DNA of 19,589 nt from DATDVC01 sp036517695 (GTDB taxonomy: Bacteria; Patescibacteriota; Minisyncoccia; Phycocordibacterales; WO2-35-19): the NCBI GenBank assembly GCA_036517695.1, contig DATDVC010000014.1:1-19589 (forward strand), given 5' to 3'. Within the stretch, counting starts at the first letter, position 1, and the number at the start of each line of letters is the position of its first letter. The notes below the pieces were generated by a model, which ran no database searches, was not told where the DNA came from, and worked only from the letters and a program-made list of their open reading frames with translations. Below, one piece after another: positions 13,910 through 19,589 of this stretch. The translations under genes and the position numbers were made by a program.

Positions 13910-14827
13910 TTATTTTGTAACAGAAACAGAGATGTGAATTTTGCCCTTTATGAACTTTAGAAAAAGAAATATAAATACAATTAAACCAACAAACCATAGA
14001 CCGTATTCAAGCGGGAAAGCGTAAAAGTGAGTTTCTTTAGCGCCAAATTCAGCGCCTGAACTATCTGAAATAACAACACTTGCGGTATAACGTCCAAACA
14101 AAAGACCTTTCGTAGACCACGAGGCATTTAGGTCGCGGACACCTGTCGGCAATACGGCCTGCCCCGATACATCGGCTTCGCCTACTTCTTTTCCGAAGAT
14201 GTTTTTAATTTTTACTTTACCCTTTGGCTCAAAATGAACATTGCCGGTATTTTCAAATGATATCAAAAAGGATACATTTGGATCTTTGACAAAAAATGGC
14301 GCCTTGAAATCCAATACTCTGCCGGACTGCAATTGACTGCCAGGTATGGTGACAAATACCAAAACTCCAACCCTCGTGCCAATCTTAAGCTGTCCTCCAT
14401 CTTTTATTTCTGTTGCCTTAAAAAAGATAACTCCAAAATGACTCCCTGGCTCGGCATTTTCCGGAGCATTTATGGTGTATCTTATATCTCTAGCCGCTCC
14501 ATTTTCAAAAACAAAACTTTCAGGAGAATCGATCTCTATCCAATCTCTCACGGTGGTGTTCCCTTGGGCGCGACCGACAAAATTTATATTGGAAGAACCG
14601 GACGTGGGCACAAAATCTTCTACGGAAATATCAACTTTGACGTCTTGAGAACTTGCATTAGAAAGAGTTATTACGCCGGATTTACTATTGCTCGGTTCTA
14701 TGGTTTCAGAAATCTTTATGGGCTGTATGGTAAGGCCGGTGCTAGCGGCTTCTGCAAAATCAGAAAAGGCAAAACCAAAAAATAGAACGGTGATGACCGG
14801 CGCCAAAAAGAGACTATTCTGATTCAT
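13910..14827 (-). CDS. DUF916-like (WxL-interacting type) surface protein
   Basis: This 305-residue protein has a signal peptide (cleavage near E-A-A-S-T, residue 28), a beta-rich extracellular part and a membrane span at about 275-293 followed by a short basic tail. The first half resembles DUF916, the peptidoglycan-binding domain of WxL-interacting proteins: G-L-T-I-Q-P-I-K-I near 31, S-G-V-I-T-L-S-N near 50, and the G-S-H-F-G-V-I-F-F motif near 133-141. The second half (about 150-265) is in the place of DUF3324. In Firmicutes these proteins hold WxL-domain proteins to the wall. The two genes directly upstream encode WxL-like proteins, which fits. It has no cysteine. Gaps are 9 bases upstream and 23 bases downstream. 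Confidence 0.8.
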   Translation of the reverse strand: MNQNSLFLAPVITVLFFGFAFSDFAEAASTGLTIQPIKISETIEPSNSKSGVITLSNASSQDVKVDISVEDFVPTSGSSNINFVGRAQGNTTVRDWIEIDSPESFVFENGAARDIRYTINAPENAEPGSHFGVIFFKATEIKDGGQLKIGTRVGVLVFVTIPGSQLQSGRVLDFKAPFFVKDPNVSFLISFENTGNVHFEPKGKVKIKNIFGKEVGEADVSGQAVLPTGVRDLNASWSTKGLLFGRYTASVVISDSSGAEFGAKETHFYAFPLEYGLWFVGLIVFIFLFLKFIKGKIHISVSVTK

Positions 14828-14836
14828 GTGATAATA

Positions 14837-15529
14837 CTAATTCGCTGTGGCGGTGTAAGTCAATGGGCAACTATAAGCCCCTGTCTGTTGAGAACTTGGC
14901 ACATCAAGATAATAGAGCACGGTATTCAAGTGAGACGAAGAGCTGTAAGAACCGGCTCCAGCGTTGCCGATTTGCCTTGAAACAGTAGAGCTCGAGATGC
15001 CAGCCCAGAGAGTGTTTGCATTGTCAGTATATTCGTCTGCGCTTCCCCACCATGTCGCCGCCCTAAAGGGGGCGCTACCGCTTGCAGTCATCACCCTAAA
15101 AGCGAGAACGTCGCCGGAGTTGTCGAAGGAGCTTATACGCACAGCATTGCTTGCGGTGGTGGTAGCCGCGGCATTGACCCATTCAGTCTGGTCGGTCATA
15201 CCGACAGATGCGTCAGAGTCAAGATCACAAACTTCGTTTGATGTCCCTTGATCATCTCCATAAAAAGTTATGTTCCAACCATCGGCATTATTAGTCGTAA
15301 CAGATAATGTGGTGGTGGCAAATTTGGCGGTACCTGGAGTCAAGTTGCCGAAGTTGTCGGTTGAAGCGCTAAAGGAGAGCGTGGACTGGACTGTGACGGT
15401 GAGAGTTTCTGCTTCACCGTAAGCATATTTAAAATAAAACGTTGAGGAAAAAAGGGAAACGATAAGAAATGCCACTACCAGCAATTTGACATCCTCGGCA
15501 AATTTGAATTTATATGCAAATTTATTCAT
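14837..15529 (-). CDS. WxL-like secreted surface protein
   Basis: This 230-residue protein has a signal peptide to about residue 38 (A-Y-G-E-A) and one beta-sandwich domain. The domain carries T-D-N-F-G-N-L-T-P-G-T (about 57-67), a tryptophan in a W-x-hydrophobic context (D-G-W-N-I-T, about 83-88) and the ending L-T-Y-T-A-T-A-N, which recalls the WxL domain, although the exact W-x-L triplet is not present. Two cysteines, Cys101 and Cys221, are the only ones in the mature protein and may pair. The domain repeats as the C-terminal part of the next upstream gene. It has no membrane anchor. The DUF916-like protein downstream is the expected wall partner. Family assignment is by pattern and context and is not certain. 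Confidence 0.65.
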   Translation of the reverse strand: MNKFAYKFKFAEDVKLLVVAFLIVSLFSSTFYFKYAYGEAETLTVTVQSTLSFSASTDNFGNLTPGTAKFATTTLSVTTNNADGWNITFYGDDQGTSNEVCDLDSDASVGMTDQTEWVNAAATTTASNAVRISSFDNSGDVLAFRVMTASGSAPFRAATWWGSADEYTDNANTLWAGISSSTVSRQIGNAGAGSYSSSSHLNTVLYYLDVPSSQQTGAYSCPLTYTATAN

Positions 15530-15548
15530 TTATCAATAGATAAGAAGA

Positions 15549-15554
15549 ATTATA
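15549..15554 (-). promoter_or_regulatory. possible -10 element upstream of the 230-residue WxL-like gene
   Basis: The minus strand reads TATAAT exactly, 20 bases before the start codon. The -35 position (17 bases upstream) has GTATAC, a poor match. It may be an internal promoter in the long minus-strand cluster. Confidence 0.35.
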
Positions 15555-15593
15555 GTTTAAAAGAAAAATAAGTATACGAAACCTGTGGATAAT

Positions 15594-17111
15594 TTAGTTC
15601 ATCGTAGCTGTAAAAGTGATGTCTCCGTTGTAAGTACCAGTCTTTTGGGTAGATGGCACATCAAGATAATAGAGAATGGTATTTAATGCCGGAGATCCGC
15701 CGGAATCAGAAGTGCTGTTACCTATCTGCTGACCAGTTTCTGGAATACCTGACCAAAAGGAGCTCGTATCATCCACATAGGCATCAATATTTCCCCACCA
15801 TGCGGTAGATATAAAACTTGTGGTACCGCTCGCCGTCATCAACCTAAAAGCCAGCACGTCTCCGGAGCTGTCAAGAAGAGAGAGGCGGACTGCATTCCCC
15901 GCTTGAGAAGTGTCTGCCCCCGGCACCCAATCAGTCTGATCGGTAATGTTGACTGAAGCGTCAGTACTCAAATCAAGAGTGGTGTCAGTATCGTCCCGCG
16001 AAAGAGTGACGTTCCAACCGCCGGCATTATCTGTATCTACACTTAAAGTGCTTGTAGCGAAAACGTAAGTGCCGGGAGTCAAATTGGGGAAATTGTCGGT
16101 ATTAACAATAAAAGTAAGAGATGCACTAACCGATGGTGTTGCACTGTCTTCATTAGAAAAATCACTATCTCCCACCGAATTGGTCGCTTTGACGCGATAA
16201 AAATATTCAGTGCCATTTGAAACCGTGGGGTCGTTATAAGAAGTCGTTACCCCAATCGTATCTAATAGCGTAGTGGCAGGAGAGGCAGTGTCTCTATATA
16301 CCTTATATCCCGTAATCGCAGACCCACCGTCGCTAGCCGGGGCAGTCCATGCCAAATCAATCTCACTATCACCAGCTGTAGCAGTCAGGCTTGTCGGCGC
16401 GTCTGGAACTGTTGCCGGAGGTGTATAGTGGATAGTGATTTGAACATTGTCTACACTCCCAACCACTGTCTTGTTACCAGAACCAGACGCGCCTTTACCT
16501 GATATAGCTACACCAAAATCGGCATCCTTGATGTCAGTTGTAGCATTGCCGTCACCGACAGTCCAGGAAAGATCCCAAGTATCTGTACTTCCGCCAGATG
16601 TCGGGCGCGTAACTATTTCATCCGTAGCGGACCAACTGCCGGCCACGGCCTTATTTGTAGTACCAAGAGTCCCATCTGCTTTTCTGATAACAATAGAATT
16701 GTCTACCACACTGTTTGCGCCACTTGTAGTACCATTACGCTCAATTAAAATCTCAATACCATTGACTGTTGAGTTGTTAGGTATTGAGGCAAAATTAAAA
16801 TTCGTTACAACAAGATAATCACCCGTGCCTGTTCCAGTGACTGTAAAAGAAGCTCTCGTATTATTGGATCCATCGCAGGCACCAGTAGTAGTCCACGCAG
16901 CACCCGATGCAAGATCTTGATTTGCGGCAGTACCACAGTCAGCAGTGAGTGTTGCGGCATATACCTTTTCCATTTTCGGCAAGAAGTTCCAAACTGGTGG
17001 CCAGCCGGAAAAGATCCAAGCAACAATTAAAACCATTACAGACAGCTTAGTCGCAAACCGCTTTATTTTTTGCCTGCTTAATTTAATAGAGATATGGATG
17101 GGAACTTTCAT
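15594..17111 (-). CDS. FN3-containing WxL-like secreted surface protein
   Basis: This 505-residue protein starts with a long basic N-region and a signal span (about 23-40) with likely cleavage near V-Y-A-A, residue 53. Residues 54-230 form a beta-rich lectin-like region with the only two mature cysteines (Cys59, Cys79). A fibronectin type III domain follows (about 234-325: P-D-A-P-T-S-L-T-A-T...Y-K-V-Y-R-D...Y-F-Y-R-V-K-A). Residues 328-505 are paralogous to the whole mature domain of the next gene downstream, sharing T-D-N-F-x-N-L-T-P-G-T, G-G-W-N-V-T-L, D-V-L-A-F-R-x-M-T-A-S and I-L-Y-Y-L-D-V-P-S. No C-terminal anchor is present. It lies 41 bases after the DUF5667-type gene and is likely an adhesive or structural surface protein. 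Confidence 0.8.
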   Translation of the reverse strand: MKVPIHISIKLSRQKIKRFATKLSVMVLIVAWIFSGWPPVWNFLPKMEKVYAATLTADCGTAANQDLASGAAWTTTGACDGSNNTRASFTVTGTGTGDYLVVTNFNFASIPNNSTVNGIEILIERNGTTSGANSVVDNSIVIRKADGTLGTTNKAVAGSWSATDEIVTRPTSGGSTDTWDLSWTVGDGNATTDIKDADFGVAISGKGASGSGNKTVVGSVDNVQITIHYTPPATVPDAPTSLTATAGDSEIDLAWTAPASDGGSAITGYKVYRDTASPATTLLDTIGVTTSYNDPTVSNGTEYFYRVKATNSVGDSDFSNEDSATPSVSASLTFIVNTDNFPNLTPGTYVFATSTLSVDTDNAGGWNVTLSRDDTDTTLDLSTDASVNITDQTDWVPGADTSQAGNAVRLSLLDSSGDVLAFRLMTASGTTSFISTAWWGNIDAYVDDTSSFWSGIPETGQQIGNSTSDSGGSPALNTILYYLDVPSTQKTGTYNGDITFTATMN

Positions 17112-17152
17112 ACACCATATTCTCTAAGATTTGGCTCATAAACTCAAGTTGA

Positions 17153-17839
17153 CTATCGAGAATCTCTGTCTCTTTTTTCCAACCGGTCGCTTCTTTTTTC
17201 CAAAGCTTTCTCTTTGGCCTCTTCCAATTTTTTCAAACGTTCTTCAAGTCGCTTTTCCAAATCTTCTCTTTTGGACTTTCTGGAATTTTCTTCTCTTTCC
17301 TCTTTTTCCACCTTTTCTATTTCGGTTTTTTCTTCTACGATTCCTGATTCTTGTTTCTTGATTCTTCCCGCTTCTTTCTTCTCTATTTCTTCTTCCGAAA
17401 TCTTCCTAAATTCCTCTTTATGTTTTTCAAAAAGATTTTCTATTTTTTCTTTCTTATCTTCATTAATTTTGTCCGTGGCGACCAAAAGCTCGACTTCCTC
17501 AATGCGACGTTTGGCTTTTTCTTCCTGCCAATCTATTTTTTCTTCCGGTATTATTTTGATCAAGTCTCGCGCCGGCTCGGTAACATTGACTTTGATTCCG
17601 TAAAACGCTTCCCCGGGAAGAGCCTTTTCGGACGCAACAGCTACGTACCCACCCAAACACACCGCAAACAAAGATAGGAGAGCGACCGAATGCACTCTCA
17701 TAAAAACAAGCCAAGGGTTACTTATCCATAGAATTTGTTTGTTGGGTAAAATGTTGCCTAAAAGAGTCGCTTTCTCTTCTTTCGACAAGCGAATATTTTT
17801 TATATCCCCTATTCCTTTTTGCCATTTTTCTTGCTCCAT
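17153..17839 (-). CDS. membrane protein with DUF5667-like domain, probable anti-sigma factor
   Basis: This 228-residue protein has a cytoplasmic N-terminal part (1-45) with the pattern I-R-L-S-K-E-E-K-A, one membrane span at about 50-70 (V-A-L-L-S-L-F-A-V-C-L-G-G-Y-V-A-V-A), then L-P-G-E-A-F-Y-G-I-K-V-N-V-T-E (about 74-88), the signature of DUF5667. From about 100 to the end it is a highly charged Lys/Glu helix, surely a long coiled coil outside the membrane. The gene starts one base after the sigma-factor stop codon. In CPR genomes this pair is common and the membrane protein is thought to hold the sigma factor; that role is inferred from position and layout. The coiled coil could sense envelope state. 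Confidence 0.75.
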   Translation of the reverse strand: MEQEKWQKGIGDIKNIRLSKEEKATLLGNILPNKQILWISNPWLVFMRVHSVALLSLFAVCLGGYVAVASEKALPGEAFYGIKVNVTEPARDLIKIIPEEKIDWQEEKAKRRIEEVELLVATDKINEDKKEKIENLFEKHKEEFRKISEEEIEKKEAGRIKKQESGIVEEKTEIEKVEKEEREENSRKSKREDLEKRLEERLKKLEEAKEKALEKRSDRLEKRDRDSR

Positions 17840-17840
17840 T

Positions 17841-18374
17841 TTATTTATTATCCAAATCTATCCCAAGCTCTTTGCGAAAAACTGCAAGTGCCCTATTTAT
17901 ACGCAAAGAAACTGCATTGTGAGAAATCGAGAGCAATTCAGCTATTTCTGTAAGCGTCATATTTTCAATAAAGCGCATCCTTATCATTTCCGCATGCAAG
18001 GGAGGGATCTTTTTTAACATTTCAAGAGCCCACACAGCTTCACTTGAAAGATTCATCTCTCTGTAAGACCCTTCGTCTGGGATAACCACCTCCACCTCCT
18101 CTCCGTCTTCATCAAAAAAAGATTCCAGAGACGCGGGCTTTTTCTTTTTATACCAGTCTATCACTTTGTTCCTTGCAACTTTAAATAAAAATCCCCTTTC
18201 CTTCAAGACCGTCTCACCCTTCTCCAGAGTCTGCCAAAACTTGAAAAACACCTCCTGCAAAATGTCCAGAGCGTCTTCTCGACTATCGACCCTTAAGACA
18301 ATGAAGCGAAATATCTCATCCGAGAGATTTTCATACACATTTTCAAAATGATTTTTAATTTCAATCTCTTTCAT
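17841..18374 (-). CDS. ECF-type RNA polymerase sigma factor
   Basis: The 177-residue protein shows sigma-70 region 2 (about 8-75: D-A-L-D-I-L-Q-E-V-F-F-K-F-W and F-L-F-K-V-A-R-N-K-V-I-D-W-Y-K, the core-binding and -10 recognition helices). An acidic linker (80-100) follows, then region 4 (about 117-170: P-P-L-H-A-E-M-I-R-M-R-F and T-L-T-E-I-A-E-L-L-S-I-S-H-N-A-V, a helix-turn-helix for the -35). Regions 1 and 3 are absent, as in ECF sigma factors. It is the first gene of the minus-strand cluster, followed by its presumed anti-sigma partner. The start ATG 18372-18374 gives a normal N-terminus. Its own promoter is not clear; ACAACA-N9-TGTTGT and GACCG-N10-CGGTC lie upstream. Confidence 0.92.
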   Translation of the reverse strand: MKEIEIKNHFENVYENLSDEIFRFIVLRVDSREDALDILQEVFFKFWQTLEKGETVLKERGFLFKVARNKVIDWYKKKKPASLESFFDEDGEEVEVVIPDEGSYREMNLSSEAVWALEMLKKIPPLHAEMIRMRFIENMTLTEIAELLSISHNAVSLRINRALAVFRKELGIDLDNK

Positions 18375-18528
18375 GTATTAAGACGATTTAGACCGCAATT
18401 TCTTTCGGTCCAATTATTTCAAAATACAACAAAATTGACATGTTGTCTACGAAAGAGCCCGGTTTCGCCCTCGTCTTACTGCATATGCACACCCAAACTG
18501 GGGTGCCATTAAAAATAATTTGAACAAG
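18375..18528. promoter_or_regulatory. divergent intergenic region, sigma factor / FN3 protein
   Basis: This region must drive both divergent genes. It holds an inverted repeat ACAACA-N9-TGTTGT (18426-18446) around a TTGACA (18435-18440), a smaller one GACCG-N10-CGGTC (18391-18410), and a leader hairpin GCAC(A)CCC-AAACT-GGGGTGC (18487-18506) just before the plus-strand gene. No -10 matching the sigma-70 consensus is found at the right distance from TTGACA, which would fit recognition by another sigma factor. Confidence 0.4.
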
Positions 18529-19455
18529 ATGGGTTATTCATCTAAAAAAATACTTACAGTTGCGATCATTGCCGGCTTAATGCTCTCCCCCAGCATTTCG
18601 TTTGCAAAAAGTAACCAGGAAAAAAAGATTGAAAAACAAAATGAGAAAGTAGAGAAGCGAATCGCAAAACTTGAGAATAAGATAAAAAAGAACGAAGAAA
18701 AATTGGAAAAAAGAACGGAATGGTCAGATGGGAGATGTTGGAGTTTTTTTGTCAGGCGCAACCTGCCTTTTGGCTGGCTTCGAGCCAACTGGGAAAACAT
18801 AGACCTAGACAGCGTCTGCCCTCAATTCGGCCAAAAACCAGGGAAAGCGACGACGACTCCAGACACAACGGCTCCGATTATTTCAGACATCAGAGTCCGG
18901 ACCGGGCACACCAGAGCCCTAGTGGCGTGGGAGACAAACGAAAAGTCATCGACCAAAATCTATTACTCGACCACTTCTCCGGCAACGACGAATTCCCCTT
19001 CCGTAACTGGTTACAGCCATCTAAGCAAAAATCACTACGCTTTAATTCAAGGTTTGTCTTCAAGCACCGCTTACTATTTCCTAATAGAAGCAAAAGATAA
19101 GTTTGGAAACACCACCTTATCTCCGCAATCATCTTTTACCACCAAATCGAGCGCCGTTTTGCCTGACACTCTAGCTCCAATCATCAGCTCGATGAACACA
19201 AACGTATCGAGCTCAAGCATATCGGTGAGCTGGAACACAAACGAAGCCGCAACTTCAAAAGTCTACTATTCTACAAGCACTCCACTAAACACCTCGACCG
19301 CAAACTTCGTGCAAACAGGAAGTCTGACCACAAACCACAATCTCGTCCTAGAAAATCTTTTGGCCAGCACCACCTACTACCTCTTGATCGAGGCCACTGA
19401 TTCATCCATCAACACAGCCACCTCAAGCCAGTTTTCGACAACAACCGACTCTTGA
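18529..19455 (+). CDS. secreted coiled-coil protein with two FN3 domains
   Basis: This 308-residue protein has a signal peptide (cleavage near S-F-A-K-S, residue 26), a Lys/Glu coiled coil (about 28-65), a short segment with the only two cysteines (Cys70, Cys97), and two fibronectin type III domains of the type found at the front of purple acid phosphatases. These lie at about 112-207 (A-L-V-A-W-E-T-N-E...T-K-I-Y-Y-S) and 215-305 (I-S-V-S-W-N-T-N-E-A-A-T-S-K-V-Y-Y-S). There is no enzymatic domain and no membrane anchor. I chose ATG 18529; a TTG three codons earlier is possible. It is divergent from the sigma factor and alone in its unit, ending in a strong terminator. Role in adhesion or surface structure is a guess. 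Confidence 0.8.
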   Translation: MGYSSKKILTVAIIAGLMLSPSISFAKSNQEKKIEKQNEKVEKRIAKLENKIKKNEEKLEKRTEWSDGRCWSFFVRRNLPFGWLRANWENIDLDSVCPQFGQKPGKATTTPDTTAPIISDIRVRTGHTRALVAWETNEKSSTKIYYSTTSPATTNSPSVTGYSHLSKNHYALIQGLSSSTAYYFLIEAKDKFGNTTLSPQSSFTTKSSAVLPDTLAPIISSMNTNVSSSSISVSWNTNEAATSKVYYSTSTPLNTSTANFVQTGSLTTNHNLVLENLLASTTYYLLIEATDSSINTATSSQFSTTTDS

Positions 19456-19479
19456 GGAAAAAGGGTATTGCTATAACTT

Positions 19480-19515
19480 CTCAAAAACGCCTTACGGCGT
19501 TTTTGAGTTTTTATA
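19480..19515 (+). terminator. intrinsic terminator of the FN3 protein gene
   Basis: CTCAAAAACGCC (19480-19491) pairs perfectly with GGCGTTTTTGAG (19496-19507) over a TTAC loop, a 12-bp stem followed by TTTTTATATT. It is 24 bases after the stop codon. Confidence 0.9.
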
Positions 19516-19527
19516 TTGTGACTCTAT

Positions 19528-19589
19528 CTACATCCAAGCGGCAAGAATGGCGCCGTTTACAACAAGGGAAGTAAGGTAATAGGAATTCA
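19528..19589 (-). CDS. C-terminal end of an unknown hydrophobic protein (partial)
   Basis: Reading from the right edge on the minus strand, a frame runs to TAG at 19528-19530 and ends N-S-Y-Y-L-T-S-L-V-V-N-G-A-I-L-A-A-W-M. It looks like the last membrane span of a membrane protein. The convergent layout, with the stop 20 bases past a terminator, supports a real gene. It is too short to identify, and chance cannot be excluded. Confidence 0.4.
   Translation of the reverse strand, partial: NSYYLTSLVVNGAILAAWM

Noticed and set aside
13887..13997. N-terminal extension of the dockerin protein to 13997
   Set aside because: It would overlap the DUF916-like gene by 88 bases and put a non-signal sequence ahead of a clear signal peptide at 13886.
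15584..15592. Perfect DnaA-box sequence (TTATCCACA on the minus strand) between the WxL-like paralogues
   Set aside because: It is single. An origin would show a cluster of boxes and an AT-rich unwinding region near dnaA or dnaN, none of which is present. A 9-mer can arise by chance in 20 kb.
17112..17152. Promoter between the DUF5667-type gene and the FN3/WxL-like gene
   Set aside because: TTGAGT with GAATAT at 19 bases is too weak and too far apart; read-through from the sigma operon is equally likely.
18435..18440. TTGACA as a standard sigma-70 promoter for the FN3 gene
   Set aside because: No reasonable -10 is found 15-19 bases downstream. Kept only as part of an unresolved regulatory region.

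Overview
The window most likely comes from a Candidate Phyla Radiation (Patescibacteria, probably Parcubacteria-like) genome. The reasons are compact, closely packed genes, a short SecG followed by an anchored oligopeptide-binding-type protein and RNase J, CPR-style cohesin-like and DUF5667 proteins, and a DUF559 gene between GC-rich palindromic repeats. TGA reads as a stop (for example at 19453-19455), so there is no sign of the Gly-TGA code of Gracilibacteria/SR1. No rRNA, tRNA or CRISPR array is visible, and no gene-free stretch reaches 300 bases.

Left part (1-8006). The 3' end of an integrase-type transposase (3-140) faces a groES-groEL pair on the minus strand. A divergent promoter region (2208-2382) separates groES from a plus-strand run of secG, an anchored substrate-binding protein and RNase J. 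Next comes a 494-bp block (6278-6771): a minus-strand DUF559 (PD-(D/E)XK-like) gene between long inverted repeats. An MFS-type transporter follows and ends in a hairpin that also holds the stop codon of the convergent neighbour.

Middle (8004-8423). A small membrane protein gene on the minus strand has a good promoter and a short leader that can fold into a 13-bp hairpin closing on its own start codon. Its promoter overlaps the terminator of the upstream gene cluster.

Right part (8422-18374, all minus strand). Eleven nearly touching genes read in this order: ECF sigma factor, membrane anti-sigma-like/DUF5667 protein, two paralogous WxL-like surface proteins (one with an FN3 domain), a DUF916-like anchored protein, a dockerin protein, two anchored cohesin-like proteins, a membrane-anchored thioredoxin-like protein, a DipZ-type CcdA-thioredoxin fusion and a DsbA-like protein. 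My reading is a regulated cell-surface assembly module encoded together with its own thiol-disulfide folding machinery. Three of the exported structural proteins carry exactly one pair of cysteines in the mature part, as does the divergent FN3 protein at 18529-19455. The functional link is inference; domain calls rest on motifs read by eye.

Right end. A divergent secreted coiled-coil/FN3 protein ends at a strong terminator. A hydrophobic C-terminal tail of a convergent minus-strand gene runs off the edge.
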